64,000 bases of DNA, taken from positions 1 through 64,000 of the forward strand of contig CAMHAM010000004.1 of the NCBI GenBank assembly GCA_946183415.1, given 5' to 3'. Below the pieces are notes generated by a model. That model did no database searches. It was not told the origin of the DNA and worked only from the letters and a program-made list of their open reading frames with translations. Each line of letters starts with the position of its first letter. Position 1 is the first letter of the stretch. Made by a program: the position numbers and the translations under genes. Source of the DNA: an uncultured Prevotella sp. (lineage in GTDB: Bacteria; Bacteroidota; Bacteroidia; Bacteroidales; Bacteroidaceae). This document shows positions 43,320 through 53,439 of the stretch, in pieces.

Positions 43320-44231
43320 TTACAAATTAAAATAATAAATCAATTTCTCTTCAATTCCCTTGATAAATGCTCTTTTGTTTATGTGATAATAACTACTCTT
43401 TCTAACATAATATATATATTTCCAAATACTAACATGGGACAAAAGGTATGCGTCTGCGTTTTTTTTATGTTTTGCAACTTCTTTTTTCAATTCACTTCCT
43501 AAGTTGTTTTCATCTATAAGCAAAAATACTTTATCTTCAAACATTTTGTTTGCCAACATTTTTAGTTCACTATCTTTATGGGCAAGAGTGGAAATATTAA
43601 TTTCACTTCGTCTGTATGCCACAAGTGGTTTTGTTGTCGAGACTATACCTCCATCCAAAGAGAATCTATAAATTGATATATAGTCAGAGCCCCATGCATA
43701 CGGTAAATTAGTATATCCACCACACTTTTTAACATAATCTGTTCGTAACATCCATTCGCTTATAGTTTGCTTTCTTAATTTTCTACCATTATGCCATATA
43801 TACTCAGCACAACTTTCCCATTGAGGAGATGATGGATATAAATCTATTGTATTCCCCAAAGTATCAATTATCTTTGCCCTTGCTCTAAAGACGTTACATT
43901 TAGGATAATCTTCTGCCAGATTTACCATTTCTTGTATGAAAGTAGGTTCATACATATCATCATCACATAAAAGACAAAAGAACTCTCCCCTTGCATACTG
44001 TAAACAAACATTCCAATTTTTACTTGGATCTTGCGCACCTTGATTTGTTATATTTTTATAATATTTGATACGTTTGTCAGAGAACTCACCTATAAGATCT
44101 TCAAGATGGTGTGGAGATTGATCATCTACAATTATCAACTCAAAATCATCATAGGTTTGATTAAGAACACTTTCTATGCTCTCTTTCAAAAATTTGCCCT
44201 TAAAAGCAGGTATTGCTATAGATACTTTCAT
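43320..44231 (-). CDS. GT2-family glycosyltransferase
   Basis: 303 residues. VSIAIPAFKGKFLKESIESV opening, LIIVDDQSPHH, and LLCDDDMYEPTFI (DDD metal-binding motif). The C-terminus is Lys-rich. It adds a sugar in the cytoplasm. The gene follows wzy by 15 bp and is separated from the cytidylyltransferase by a 110-bp AT-rich stretch with no recognisable feature beyond a weak TAACATTTG. Confidence 0.9.
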   Translation of the reverse strand: MKVSIAIPAFKGKFLKESIESVLNQTYDDFELIIVDDQSPHHLEDLIGEFSDKRIKYYKNITNQGAQDPSKNWNVCLQYARGEFFCLLCDDDMYEPTFIQEMVNLAEDYPKCNVFRARAKIIDTLGNTIDLYPSSPQWESCAEYIWHNGRKLRKQTISEWMLRTDYVKKCGGYTNLPYAWGSDYISIYRFSLDGGIVSTTKPLVAYRRSEINISTLAHKDSELKMLANKMFEDKVFLLIDENNLGSELKKEVAKHKKNADAYLLSHVSIWKYIYYVRKSSYYHINKRAFIKGIEEKLIYYFNL

Positions 44232-44246
44232 GTCATAAATACATAA

Positions 44247-45575
44247 TCATTTTAAATTATACCCCCTCAAATATAGTAATCTGACTACCACTCCTAAAGT
44301 TAATAATGTTGGGAAAGCACTTGCCAGTTCTCCAGTCATAATAGAAAATTGTAGATATGATAATAGTAGTGACAAGCCTAATGAGGATAATATTTTATCC
44401 TCTTTCATCTTAGACACGAAGAAGCGAAAAAGTGAGAAATAAAAAATAAACCAAAACAAAAAACCAATTACTCCCCTTTCAAGTAATAAGGTAAAGAAAA
44501 CGCTCTCCATACCGAATAGATCCTCATCTATTATCACACCTTCAGAAAAACCCAGATCAAAACCAAAGAAATCCCGACCACGACCAAAAAGCCAATGACC
44601 AGGAAGATATGATAAAACTGCAGAGAACTGTATCAATCTCATAGCGAGACTACTTCCCCCCGACATACCGCGAGCGCCAAGACTTGTATCCGTATTCATT
44701 GCCGTTGAAAAAAACTCAATAATATCAGGTCTATTCATTATTATAATCACGAGAGCACTTCCTATAACAAAAGATACTATAAACATGTATTTTCGGACTT
44801 TTTTCTTTGATATGTACGCAAAATGAAAGGCAAAAGAACTGATGACACTCACAAGAATAACTGTTCTACATCCACAATAAATAATGCCAAATATTGACAT
44901 AAGCATATTTAGCAAGAATTTTAATTTGTCAATTTTCCCTACAACGAATAAGTACTGGGATACTAAACATATAAGAATACAAATGTAACCATAATTAAAA
45001 GGATTTACAAATGTTGACTGAACCCTAAATCTATTAGAATACTGAAAAGCCTCAGCTCCTACTGTTCCAATTCCTTCTGGATATAAGAGATTATACCATA
45101 TACTATATTGGCAAAAATAATTTATAACACCAAAAAAAGTGACAACAATTAGACCTGTCCCTATTGCTTTTACTGTCGGTTTTAAATCTTCAAGTTTGGA
45201 CACACATAAAAAAGAATAAGCAATTACAAAATAATTTCCAACCAATTCTAATATCAAAAGTCTAACGAAATCTATAGGAGTATGGTAATGTGGGCTGTAT
45301 ATGGCCAATATGAGTGTTGCTACAATCATCAAAAATATTAATTTAATGAGGAGTGTTTTCTTTAATTGATTTATATACTTATTAATATTCATCCATTCTG
45401 AAAGACAAAAAAAGATTGATAATATAAAAGGACAAGCTCCAAACGGTATAAAATCAACACTCACATCTCTCAAACAAATTGATGAAAAAAATAAAATTGC
45501 CAACTTATATTTCATATGTACACGAAACATAAGTAAAGCCAAAACTAATAAAAAGCACTTTATTAATATATCCAT
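44247..45575 (-). CDS. O-antigen/capsule polymerase (Wzy/WaaL-like)
   Basis: 442 residues, 11-12 membrane helices throughout (e.g. CFLLVLALLMFRVHMKY, LGLSLLLSYLQFSIMTGELA). The large periplasmic loop (SLGARGMSGGSSLAMRLIQF then GHWLFGRGRDFFG) resembles the O-antigen ligase/Wzy loop, with Arg residues typical of the family. It would polymerise repeat units in the periplasm. Low sequence conservation is usual for Wzy, so the call rests on topology and position. Confidence 0.8.
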   Translation of the reverse strand: MDILIKCFLLVLALLMFRVHMKYKLAILFFSSICLRDVSVDFIPFGACPFILSIFFCLSEWMNINKYINQLKKTLLIKLIFLMIVATLILAIYSPHYHTPIDFVRLLILELVGNYFVIAYSFLCVSKLEDLKPTVKAIGTGLIVVTFFGVINYFCQYSIWYNLLYPEGIGTVGAEAFQYSNRFRVQSTFVNPFNYGYICILICLVSQYLFVVGKIDKLKFLLNMLMSIFGIIYCGCRTVILVSVISSFAFHFAYISKKKVRKYMFIVSFVIGSALVIIIMNRPDIIEFFSTAMNTDTSLGARGMSGGSSLAMRLIQFSAVLSYLPGHWLFGRGRDFFGFDLGFSEGVIIDEDLFGMESVFFTLLLERGVIGFLFWFIFYFSLFRFFVSKMKEDKILSSLGLSLLLSYLQFSIMTGELASAFPTLLTLGVVVRLLYLRGYNLK

Positions 45576-45576
45576 A

Positions 45577-46215
45577 CTATAGCCGCTTTGCTATTTTTGC
45601 AGGCGATCCAACCGCCACACAATTCGAGGGGATGTCGTTAGTTACAACAGAGCCAGCACCTATAATAACATTATCACCTATGGTGACTCCACCAAGAATG
45701 GTTGCTTTATCCCCTATCCATACATTGTTCCCAATCATTATGTTACCCTTGGATTTCAGATCCCTCTTATTGGGAGGGGTGCTTGCCTCTTCCCATGATA
45801 GACCGCCATGAGAATTATCGCCCATATAGACAAAGCGTCCTGTTAACAAACCATTACCAATTATAATATGTCTTATTGCCGTAATATGATTATACTCACC
45901 TATCGTACAGTTATTACCAATCACAATTTCAGAATCAAAGACTTGCCGCTCTCCAAAATGATCTAAGCACCCTATAACACAATGATGGCCAACCCAACAA
46001 TTTTTACCAATTTTAACCCTATCTACCCGACTTCCTTGTAATATTAGAGGCTTTTCAATTAAAGTTCCGTCACCTACTATTCCAAGGAAGTTACATATCC
46101 ACATCGTATATATGTGATTTATTTCCTTTCTAAACAAACTGCTCAATTTGTAAGTATAAATCTTAGCAAAGGAATAAACGATTTTAGCCAACAGTCGTTT
46201 AAAAAAATGTTTCAT
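45577..46215 (-). CDS. Left-handed beta-helix O-acyltransferase
   Basis: 212 residues from ATG 46215 (MKHFFKRLLAKIVYSFAKIY); the longer frame to 46269 has an unconvincing start. Hexapeptide repeats fill the middle (IGKNCWVGHHCVIG, IGNNCTIGEYNHIT, IGNNVWIGDKATILGGVTIG) and the end reads VVTNDIPSNCVAVGSPAKIA, the hallmark of xenobiotic/maltose-type acetyltransferases. It acetylates a sugar of the repeat unit in the cytoplasm. It directly precedes wzy. Confidence 0.88.
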   Translation of the reverse strand: MKHFFKRLLAKIVYSFAKIYTYKLSSLFRKEINHIYTMWICNFLGIVGDGTLIEKPLILQGSRVDRVKIGKNCWVGHHCVIGCLDHFGERQVFDSEIVIGNNCTIGEYNHITAIRHIIIGNGLLTGRFVYMGDNSHGGLSWEEASTPPNKRDLKSKGNIMIGNNVWIGDKATILGGVTIGDNVIIGAGSVVTNDIPSNCVAVGSPAKIAKRL

Positions 46216-46290
46216 TGACACTAGTCCTATTTTTATAATCCACAAGACGCTGATACTGAGAGAGGGCATCCTCTCAAAAAAACACTGATA

Positions 46291-47265
46291 TCAATCAACT
46301 TTTATAATTCCCAACTTATTTAACCAGGTTAATGGACTAAAAAAAAGAAAACAATATCTACACAATTGCCTTAGTTTTAAACTACTTATATTGTATTGAA
46401 CTCGTTGACTCCAATAAAGGAGTGCATAGTGCCATGCTATCAGAATATGACCCTCGTAAAACAAATCTTTAAAAGCACAATCAAAATAGTGACGGTACAT
46501 GCCTAGAAATACATTCTTATTTTTCATTCCTTTATTATCTTGACTATTACAAAGAGATGAAGTCTGAAATCGGTATAGAACAAGTTTTTTGTTGATTGCA
46601 TAGATTCTATTACCTCCACGGATTATTTTATACACAAAAGGCCATTCCTCGGCACACCCATACTTGTCGGAATATCCACCAATCTCATCAAACAATTCTC
46701 GGCTATAGAAAAAAGCGGGGCCGACGAAAACAAGAGAGGTCATCACACGTTTCCTCTGTTGCTCATAAGGCTCAGACTCTTTCTCGAAGTAATATTTATA
46801 TGCTTTTACAATTTTATCTAGTTCTTCTCCTTCTACCGCAAATGGCTCTACATCACAAACGCACATTCTTACTTTTTCGGGATAATTAGTCACAAATCTG
46901 ACATATTCTTCTATAGCTGTAGGAATCAGTAAATCATCACCTGCAATAGACTTAATCCATTCACCATGAGAACTACATATCCCTCTGTTCAAATTTCCAG
47001 AAACTCCTGTATTCTTCTCGGATGTTACCAATTCTGCGCTCACAAATCTTGAGGAGTTTTCGTTAAGCCACTGCTTAACAACACCAGTTGTTCTGTCATG
47101 CGAGCAATCATCTGTTACAATCAGTTCAATGCTTTTATATGTTTGACTCTTAATACTGTCAAGAGTCTCAATGACTGTTGCCGAAGAATTGTATGTGATC
47201 ACGACAACAGAAACCAACGGAAATTGAGAGGGAACTTCTTTATCTATAGTTAAATCTTCCATCAT
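46291..47265 (-). CDS. GT2-family glycosyltransferase
   Basis: 324 residues ([20 protein letters not shown] start). VVVITYNSSATVIETLDSI, LIVTDDCSHDRT and KSIAGDDLLIPTAIEEYVRF give the GT-A donor site. EEWPFVYKIIRGG is the probable catalytic acidic region. It overlaps the upstream acyltransferase by 26 bp, so the two are tightly coupled. The acceptor and donor are unknown. Confidence 0.9.
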   Translation of the reverse strand: MMEDLTIDKEVPSQFPLVSVVVITYNSSATVIETLDSIKSQTYKSIELIVTDDCSHDRTTGVVKQWLNENSSRFVSAELVTSEKNTGVSGNLNRGICSSHGEWIKSIAGDDLLIPTAIEEYVRFVTNYPEKVRMCVCDVEPFAVEGEELDKIVKAYKYYFEKESEPYEQQRKRVMTSLVFVGPAFFYSRELFDEIGGYSDKYGCAEEWPFVYKIIRGGNRIYAINKKLVLYRFQTSSLCNSQDNKGMKNKNVFLGMYRHYFDCAFKDLFYEGHILIAWHYALLYWSQRVQYNISSLKLRQLCRYCFLFFSPLTWLNKLGIIKVD

Positions 47266-48283
47266 ATTTAGTCTGGATGTTTCTTGTAAAAGGGCCTATA
47301 AAAATACCACAAATCTTATCATACGAGACACATAACGTAAAGAAAAAGCATATCACGCCCATCACATAGAGAAGATATAATCCATATGTCTGAGATACTA
47401 ACAAATGATTATCGATTCTGACTAAATAGCTATATGCAGGATCTGTCACCTGAATAATATAAACAGCAAAGGTGCTACTGGCAATCCAATTAATACCACG
47501 ATTATGATAGTTGTAATAAACAAATGGCATAAAACTACAAATTGAAGACATAATACAAACCGGATTTGAATAGTCGTATGTCCACTTTAAACCAACTGCA
47601 TATTGGATGCAAATCATTATAGTAAACAACAGATAGCCCAAAACCCACCAGTAAATCTTAACCCTTACCAAATAAGCATTAAAGAGAAACAGACATCTGG
47701 CAATCATATAAATCAAGACAAAATGCATGATGGAGTAACCACTTCCGAAGCCAAGACATTCTAACTCTTTAATTTTATCGAACCAAAACTCTATAAAGAA
47801 AAAGACTATTACCCACGGAAGGATTCTCTTACCCATCTTCTCTATAAATGCATTAAGGACGGGTGACAAAAACATCAACATCAAATAGCATTGGACGAAG
47901 TAGCCAGACTTAGTCATTACGAAAAGATTGCGAATCAGTGTTTCAACGCTAAAGACTCCCTTCAAACAGGATTCAAACAGATAAAACGGAACATATATGA
48001 AAAGGAGCAATAAGCAGATCCGTAAAACAGAGCTAATCTTCAATCTAATCCCGAAATACCCCGAGATAAGGAGAAACATATTTATACAAATACATGCAGC
48101 AGATTCTATAATCACTTGCCCAATCCTGAAAGCTGACGGATTCGCCAGGTCAAGCTTCTCGGGCATTCCTCCGACAAACCATCCATTGAAATGAACAATC
48201 AAGACTGTGAAAGTTGCAACAATCCTGTAAAGTTCAATACTAGAATTTCTTTGGCTGGGGTGGGTACTTCTTATCATATTCAC
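47240..48283 (-). CDS. Acyltransferase-3 family membrane O-acyltransferase
   Basis: 347 residues with about ten membrane helices. [22 protein letters not shown] holds the family R-x(n)-H pair, followed by [16 protein letters not shown]. It would acetylate the exported or lipid-linked glycan. The start overlaps the transaminase stop by 4 bp and the end overlaps the GT2 by 26 bp. Intact, unlike the relative at 33.5-34.5 kb. Confidence 0.87.
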   Translation of the reverse strand: MNMIRSTHPSQRNSSIELYRIVATFTVLIVHFNGWFVGGMPEKLDLANPSAFRIGQVIIESAACICINMFLLISGYFGIRLKISSVLRICLLLLFIYVPFYLFESCLKGVFSVETLIRNLFVMTKSGYFVQCYLMLMFLSPVLNAFIEKMGKRILPWVIVFFFIEFWFDKIKELECLGFGSGYSIMHFVLIYMIARCLFLFNAYLVRVKIYWWVLGYLLFTIMICIQYAVGLKWTYDYSNPVCIMSSICSFMPFVYYNYHNRGINWIASSTFAVYIIQVTDPAYSYLVRIDNHLLVSQTYGLYLLYVMGVICFFFTLCVSYDKICGIFIGPFTRNIQTKYDGRFNYR

Positions 48284-49407
48284 AGACAGAACTTGTTGAT
48301 CAAATCCGTTACCGTATGAACTTCATCTAATGTAATTGAAGGCCCAATTGGTAAACTCAGTTCTTCATCTGCCAGATGTTCTGTGATAGGAAGAATCAAC
48401 TGAGGTATGTTCCATTCTTCTTTTGCATAACATTCCTGTTTATGTGGAGCTATCGGATAATGGCACACTGTTCCAACACCATTTTGCTCAAGATAGTCAT
48501 GCAGCACATCGCGCTTACCTTCGCCCACTAAAATAGGGAACAAATGATATGCATTCTGATCATCTGGTAGTAAATCAGGCAATGTAATCAGCGGATTATT
48601 AATATGCTCATAGTAATAATGAGCCACCTCTTTGCGATGTGCATTATCTTCTACCATATATTTCAACTTCACATCCAATACAGCAGCCTGGATCTCGTCC
48701 AAACGACTATTACGACCAGTGAACCTGAACACATACTTTTTCTGCGATCCATAATTTGCTAAGGCACGTATAGCCTTTGCCAATTCCTCATCATTTGTAG
48801 TTACAGCACCGCCATCACCTAAGGCTCCTAGATTTTTACCCGGATAGAAACTATGTCCTGCTGCATCACCAATAGAACCTGTCATGCGTCCATCTGTATG
48901 TTTACAACCATGAGCCTGAGCGTTATCCTCAACCAATTTCAGATTATACTTCTTGCACAACTCGCCAATCTTGTCTGTATATGCATCACGACCATAGAGA
49001 TGCACGATGGCAATTGCTTTAGTTTTCGGGGTGATAGCAGCCTCAATGAGATCATCATCTATTTCCAACGTATTAAGTTTGGGCTCTACAAGGACTGGCT
49101 TTAGGCCGTTTTCTGTGATAGCGAGAATGGTAGCAATATATGTATTAGCTGGTACTATTACTTCGTCACCAGATTTCATCACACCCATCTCAATATATGC
49201 ACGGAATATCCAGATAAGGGCATCCAAACCATTGGCGCAACCTACACAGTATTTTGTACCTATGAACTCCGCATAGTGCTGTTCAAAACGTTCATTCTCC
49301 TTACCTTGTAGGTACCAACCACTATTTACTACGCGACACACCGCCTCGTTAATTTCAGCCCCATGCAGAGCTGTTACGTCTTTCAGTGATAAAAAAGGTA
49401 TATTCAT
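48280..49407 (-). CDS. DegT/DnrJ/EryC1 sugar aminotransferase (FdtB/QdtB-like)
   Basis: 375 residues. PLP-dependent type I fold: [41 protein letters not shown] and the PLP-Lys motif [17 protein letters not shown]. Order relative to two 3,4-ketoisomerases and a hexapeptide N-acetyltransferase matches dTDP-Fuc3NAc or dTDP-Qui3NAc synthesis, where it aminates the 3-keto sugar. The dTDP precursor comes from rfbA/rfbB in the same operon. It lies 1 bp after the acetyltransferase gene. Confidence 0.9.
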   Translation of the reverse strand: MNIPFLSLKDVTALHGAEINEAVCRVVNSGWYLQGKENERFEQHYAEFIGTKYCVGCANGLDALIWIFRAYIEMGVMKSGDEVIVPANTYIATILAITENGLKPVLVEPKLNTLEIDDDLIEAAITPKTKAIAIVHLYGRDAYTDKIGELCKKYNLKLVEDNAQAHGCKHTDGRMTGSIGDAAGHSFYPGKNLGALGDGGAVTTNDEELAKAIRALANYGSQKKYVFRFTGRNSRLDEIQAAVLDVKLKYMVEDNAHRKEVAHYYYEHINNPLITLPDLLPDDQNAYHLFPILVGEGKRDVLHDYLEQNGVGTVCHYPIAPHKQECYAKEEWNIPQLILPITEHLADEELSLPIGPSITLDEVHTVTDLINKFCL

Positions 49408-49408
49408 A

Positions 49409-49867
49409 TTAATTTTCTATTTTTCTAACAAATCTTGCTGGATTTCCAAACCACAGTTCACCTGCCGGTACATCTTTAGTTACAACACTTCCTGCACCAA
49501 TCATAGCACCATTTCCTATTGTTACTCCAGGCAATATAGTAGAACCTGCTCCTACAGAGGCTCCTTTACATATTAGGATTTTCTCCAATTTCCAATCAGG
49601 ATTCTTAGCTCGTGGATAGCGATCATTGGTAAAAGAAACATTTGCTCCTATACAAACATTGTCTTCTAACTCTATTCCATCCCAAATCTGAACACCAGAC
49701 TTAATCGTAACATTATTTCCAATCACAACATCATTTTCTATCAATACATTTGCACAGATATTGCAATTTTCACCAATCTTACAATTAGGAAGAATGACAC
49801 AGAACTGCCAGATATTAGTAGAATCAGGAATATTCGAGTTCATGCAGTCAGCTAACCGATGTATCAT
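49409..49867 (-). CDS. dTDP-3-amino-3,6-dideoxyhexose N-acetyltransferase (FdtC/QdtC-like)
   Basis: 152 residues of left-handed beta-helix. Hexapeptides: [65 protein letters not shown]; end [20 protein letters not shown]. It N-acetylates the amino sugar made by the adjacent transaminase. It overlaps the upstream ketoisomerase by 4 bp. FdtC versus QdtC specificity cannot be told. Confidence 0.87.
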   Translation of the reverse strand: MIHRLADCMNSNIPDSTNIWQFCVILPNCKIGENCNICANVLIENDVVIGNNVTIKSGVQIWDGIELEDNVCIGANVSFTNDRYPRAKNPDWKLEKILICKGASVGAGSTILPGVTIGNGAMIGAGSVVTKDVPAGELWFGNPARFVRKIEN

Positions 49868-50286
49868 AATTGTCCTTTCTTGTATTTTAAGAATTCATCG
49901 TATTCTCTTATATAATCCTCTTTGTCATAACCATGAGAAGCCAAAACCATACAGGCGCTGCCTGAAGAGAAATCATCAAGAGTACGCCAGATACCAGGAA
50001 CTACATAAAGTCCTTGATATGGCCTATTGAGCAAAAATGTACGTTTTACCTCACCATCATCAAGGGTTACTGTAAAACTACCACTTGCGGCAACAATTAA
50101 CTGACTTAACTCCTTATGAGCATGTGCACCACGGCTTTCGCCACCTGGCACATCATATAGATAGTAGCAACGTTTCACCTCAAAAGGCACATCTTTATTA
50201 TTCTCAACTACAGAAATATTACCCTGGGGGGCATGATGCTTACTCAATTCTATGATAGTACAATCGTAAACTCTACTTGTTTTCAT
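49864..50286 (-). CDS. Sugar 3,4-ketoisomerase, second copy (FdtA/QdtA/WxcM-like cupin)
   Basis: 140 residues from ATG 50286 ([20 protein letters not shown]); the longer frame enters the upstream gene. Cupin motif: [20 protein letters not shown] with the catalytic His pair, then LDDG and [13 protein letters not shown]. It isomerises dTDP-4-keto-6-deoxyglucose to the 3-keto form. It overlaps the first ketoisomerase by 14 bp. Having two such genes with one transaminase is unusual. Confidence 0.85.
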   Translation of the reverse strand: MKTSRVYDCTIIELSKHHAPQGNISVVENNKDVPFEVKRCYYLYDVPGGESRGAHAHKELSQLIVAASGSFTVTLDDGEVKRTFLLNRPYQGLYVVPGIWRTLDDFSSGSACMVLASHGYDKEDYIREYDEFLKYKKGQL

Positions 50287-50686
50287 CTTTCCATGTTTTA
50301 AATTCATCGTAGTCACGGATATAATCATTCACATCATACTTTGTTGACGAAAGCACGAGTGCAAGAGAGTTCGTAGAGAAATTATCCATCTCTCTCCATA
50401 ATCCTTTTGGTACATAAAGCCCATAATAGGAGCGGTTGAGATGAAAAGTTTGTTTCTTAATTCCATCATCCAGATGGACATCGAAACTACCCGACATGGC
50501 AACGATGAACTCCTGATTCTCTTTATAAGCATGACCACCACGCATTTCGCCCCCTGGCACATCATAGATCCAATAGGTACGCTCGATTTTAAAAGGGATT
50601 TCCTTCAACTCCTCAATAACCGAGAGATTTCCACGGTCATCCAAAAATTTTGGTAGTTGTAATATCCGAGGTTCTTCTATCATCAT
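50273..50686 (-). CDS. Sugar 3,4-ketoisomerase, first copy (FdtA/QdtA-like cupin)
   Basis: 137 residues (MMIEEPRILQLPKFLDDRGN; ATG 50683 is an alternative). YDVPGGEMRGGHAYKENQEF, DVHLDDGIKKQTF and YVPKGLWREMDNF are the family motifs. The second His of the usual HAH is Tyr here (GGHAY), unlike the neighbour. Its 5' end overlaps wzx by about 50 bp. The paralogue may have a different stereochemical outcome, or one may be redundant. Confidence 0.85.
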   Translation of the reverse strand: MMIEEPRILQLPKFLDDRGNLSVIEELKEIPFKIERTYWIYDVPGGEMRGGHAYKENQEFIVAMSGSFDVHLDDGIKKQTFHLNRSYYGLYVPKGLWREMDNFSTNSLALVLSSTKYDVNDYIRDYDEFKTWKDENK

Positions 50687-52115
50687 TTTTTATCTTTAGC
50701 ATTTTCAACATATCATCGTCAATTACTTTAAATAGGAAGCAACAGCCTAAATAGATGACACCACCGACAATTCCTCCTACAAACAACTGCGCCCAAATAT
50801 TTGACACAAATTGAAGAATCAGCATAACCGATGCAGTCATTATAGCCAGAGATAGAAAGATATACCGCCAATCCTTTATCTGCTCCCATGCTCCATATCC
50901 AAATAATCTTCCAGGAAGATAAGCATTAATGAAAAAACATGTAAAAGAAATAAAGAAGCTGCCAATCGTAATAGCTTCCACTCCTAAAGGAATCGTCACA
51001 GCTAATGTCGCAAGGATTAATGGAGCTTTTGAGAAATCTAATTTCATAAACAAATCTGAACGCCCCACCGCATTGAGAATATTCATATTAATTGCGGATA
51101 GCGGCGTAAACATTCGCGCTAGGCAAAGCCACTGCATCAACACAACACATGGAAGCCATTTATCTGTTAACAGAATTAATATTATTGGCTTTGCAAGAAG
51201 CGCACATAATATCATAATGGGGAACATGACAAAAGCAGTAAAAAACAAGGACTTCCGATAGACGGAGACCATGTGTTCCTGTTCATTTTGGAGATTACTC
51301 AAGACAGGAAAGGTAACTGTGCCTAAGACATCATTTACCGTACTGGATATAATCTCTGAAAATTGAGAAGCGCGTGTATAATATCCCAACTGACCGCTAC
51401 GATAATAGCGCCCAATACAGATTGTACTTATATTATTGATGACCACCGAATAGAAGCCTGTAATCATCAGTTTTGAACCAAAGCCGAACAGATGGTTAAA
51501 AGATTCCCTTGAGAATTTCACAGAAGGGCGCCATTTAGAATAAATTGGGAACAAAACCATTAAAATTATGGTTGAACAGATTGTCTGGCCAACAAGTGAC
51601 CATACACCATAGCCCAAATACGCCATAGAAACACCTATTATTCCGCTGATAACAGTCGATATAACATTTATCTGAGCCAAGGATTTAAAATCCACATTTG
51701 ACATTAACCTGGCGCGTTGAACAATATTAAATGCCCCCAAGACAAAATTCAATGCCAATACACGAGTCAGGTCTATTAAAATCGGTTCGTGATAGAAATC
51801 CGCAATCCATGGAGCTGTAACAAATAGCAATGCATAGATGATCAATGACATTCCAACATTAGAGAGAAATGCCGTGGAATAATCAATATTCTGACAGTTT
51901 TGCCTCTGAATAAGAGCCTTTGCCAGTCCACCTTCAATAAAAACGTTAGATATTGAAATAAAGACTGCCAACATCCCTATCAATCCAAAATCAGACGGGG
52001 ACAATAGACGGGCAAGAATAATGCCTATCACAAACGATGCCCCACGCATCAAGACTTTTTCGATAAAATTCCAAACAACTCCATGCAGGAGTTGAGAACG
52101 AACAGACTCTGCCAT
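50637..52115 (-). CDS. Polysaccharide flippase (Wzx, MOP superfamily)
   Basis: 492 residues with 12-14 membrane helices. The N-terminus (HGVVWNFIEKVLMRGASFVI) and the LARLLSPSDFGLIGM segment are typical of the Wzx/TuaB-type subfamily. It flips the lipid-linked repeat unit to the periplasm. The start overlaps the upstream glycerophosphotransferase-like stop by one base; the C-terminal end (DDRRTSDITTTKIFG) overlaps the ketoisomerase start. Confidence 0.92.
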   Translation of the reverse strand: MAESVRSQLLHGVVWNFIEKVLMRGASFVIGIILARLLSPSDFGLIGMLAVFISISNVFIEGGLAKALIQRQNCQNIDYSTAFLSNVGMSLIIYALLFVTAPWIADFYHEPILIDLTRVLALNFVLGAFNIVQRARLMSNVDFKSLAQINVISTVISGIIGVSMAYLGYGVWSLVGQTICSTIILMVLFPIYSKWRPSVKFSRESFNHLFGFGSKLMITGFYSVVINNISTICIGRYYRSGQLGYYTRASQFSEIISSTVNDVLGTVTFPVLSNLQNEQEHMVSVYRKSLFFTAFVMFPIMILCALLAKPIILILLTDKWLPCVVLMQWLCLARMFTPLSAINMNILNAVGRSDLFMKLDFSKAPLILATLAVTIPLGVEAITIGSFFISFTCFFINAYLPGRLFGYGAWEQIKDWRYIFLSLAIMTASVMLILQFVSNIWAQLFVGGIVGGVIYLGCCFLFKVIDDDMLKMLKIKNDDRRTSDITTTKIFG

Positions 52116-53434
52116 TAATTACGATATAGAATCTGGTTATCTATGCTATCAAGAATATCGTCAATAATATTCTGAGAAGGAGACCCTTTGGGCATGAGTA
52201 CCTCATTCACGAACTTTGTACGCTGTTCTTTAAGAGGATCAACCCCGTCGATGACATTCTGGATAAATTGCTCAACATCCTGTTCATTATATGCTTTATA
52301 ATACTGATCTAGACATTTTATAGCAAATGGATTATACATATTTTCTAAAGGAATGTCATTGAGAGTTCTCATAACAGGCTTATTTGTGTATAAATATTCA
52401 GCAATAAAAGAGCCACTGTCATGTATCATAGCGTCACTTGTGAGAAAAAGGTCAATATATTCACCTTCATTTAATGAAGTATTATCCATTTTTTCCCACT
52501 TTGAATAATAAATGTCAGTTTTACTTTCTCCCCATAATTCATTCAGTTTATTCCTTAATAATGGATGCGGCTTTAATACAAACTGTACTTTATTTCTATA
52601 TCTATTAGCTAACTCTAGCATAAAATCGGCATATTGAAGGAAACAAGAATAATGGCAAGTGCCAACAGCCTCCATCGTATGATGAGGGGCCCATATCACT
52701 CGCTTCAAACTGGAATTTTTAATTTTCCATATAGAATCAGATGGGATATAATTCTTGTCAATCAAGTACTCTATTCCGGGATACCCTGTCGTTACAACAT
52801 TTCTACCTTTTGTCCTTGCATATTTTTTTGCATAACCCTTATGATCTGCCGTCTCAACATATCGTCGCCATAATAAATTGCAAAAAAGGCTATTATAAGC
52901 TACTTGATACCAAATCCCTTCGCCAAAATAGTATGGAACATATACCGTAAGAACATTTTTTAGATTAGTTATATAATATCTATCATCTATCAACCCTTGA
53001 TACGGGTTAGTATAAAAGACGATGTCGGGTTGCAGTTCTGTCATTACATCAACATAGTTATTTGCTCCTTTATATGCCTTTATTACATTATATCCCTTTC
53101 GTTTAAAAGCATTATAACACCTTTCCATTCTATCAACCATATTATCATGTCCATAATTCACAATAGGACATACTAAAATTAAAGCTTCAAAACGAGGATT
53201 ATTTGTTAATAATTCATATACACGATCATACTTCCATACTTCCTCAAACAAAGCAAAGAAAATGCATCGGATTGTTGTTTTATTCCTAAGAGTCCTCATA
53301 CTTTTTTTATGTAAATTTCTGACACGCCAAATAGTATAATTTTCTTTTTCAACATGAGACCATTTATAAAAAGCACTAAGCCATTCATAAATAAGAGGAG
53401 GTACGATTTTACGAATAAAACTTTTCAAACACAT
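52115..53434 (-). CDS. CDP-glycerol glycerophosphotransferase-like (TagF family) transferase
   Basis: 439 residues. VIWAPHHTMEAVG, FVLKPHPLLRNKL and TSDAMIHDSGSFIAEYLYTN match the Glyphos_transf C-terminal motifs (H-T/P-H-P/DS-S). The N-terminal 100 residues are basic and may associate with the membrane. Family members transfer a phospho-polyol from a CDP donor. It lies 5 bp after the cassette-B Rossmann gene, where cassette A has LicD, so it may transfer the product of the phosphonate cassette. Inference from position. Confidence 0.8.
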   Translation of the reverse strand: MCLKSFIRKIVPPLIYEWLSAFYKWSHVEKENYTIWRVRNLHKKSMRTLRNKTTIRCIFFALFEEVWKYDRVYELLTNNPRFEALILVCPIVNYGHDNMVDRMERCYNAFKRKGYNVIKAYKGANNYVDVMTELQPDIVFYTNPYQGLIDDRYYITNLKNVLTVYVPYYFGEGIWYQVAYNSLFCNLLWRRYVETADHKGYAKKYARTKGRNVVTTGYPGIEYLIDKNYIPSDSIWKIKNSSLKRVIWAPHHTMEAVGTCHYSCFLQYADFMLELANRYRNKVQFVLKPHPLLRNKLNELWGESKTDIYYSKWEKMDNTSLNEGEYIDLFLTSDAMIHDSGSFIAEYLYTNKPVMRTLNDIPLENMYNPFAIKCLDQYYKAYNEQDVEQFIQNVIDGVDPLKEQRTKFVNEVLMPKGSPSQNIIDDILDSIDNQILYRN

Positions 53435-53439
53435 ATTTC

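Noticed and set aside
48280..49407. DegT aminotransferase as the missing phosphonate transaminase
   Set aside because: It belongs by sequence and by position to the ketoisomerase/N-acetyltransferase set that makes a 3-acetamido-3,6-dideoxyhexose, not to the PhnW family.
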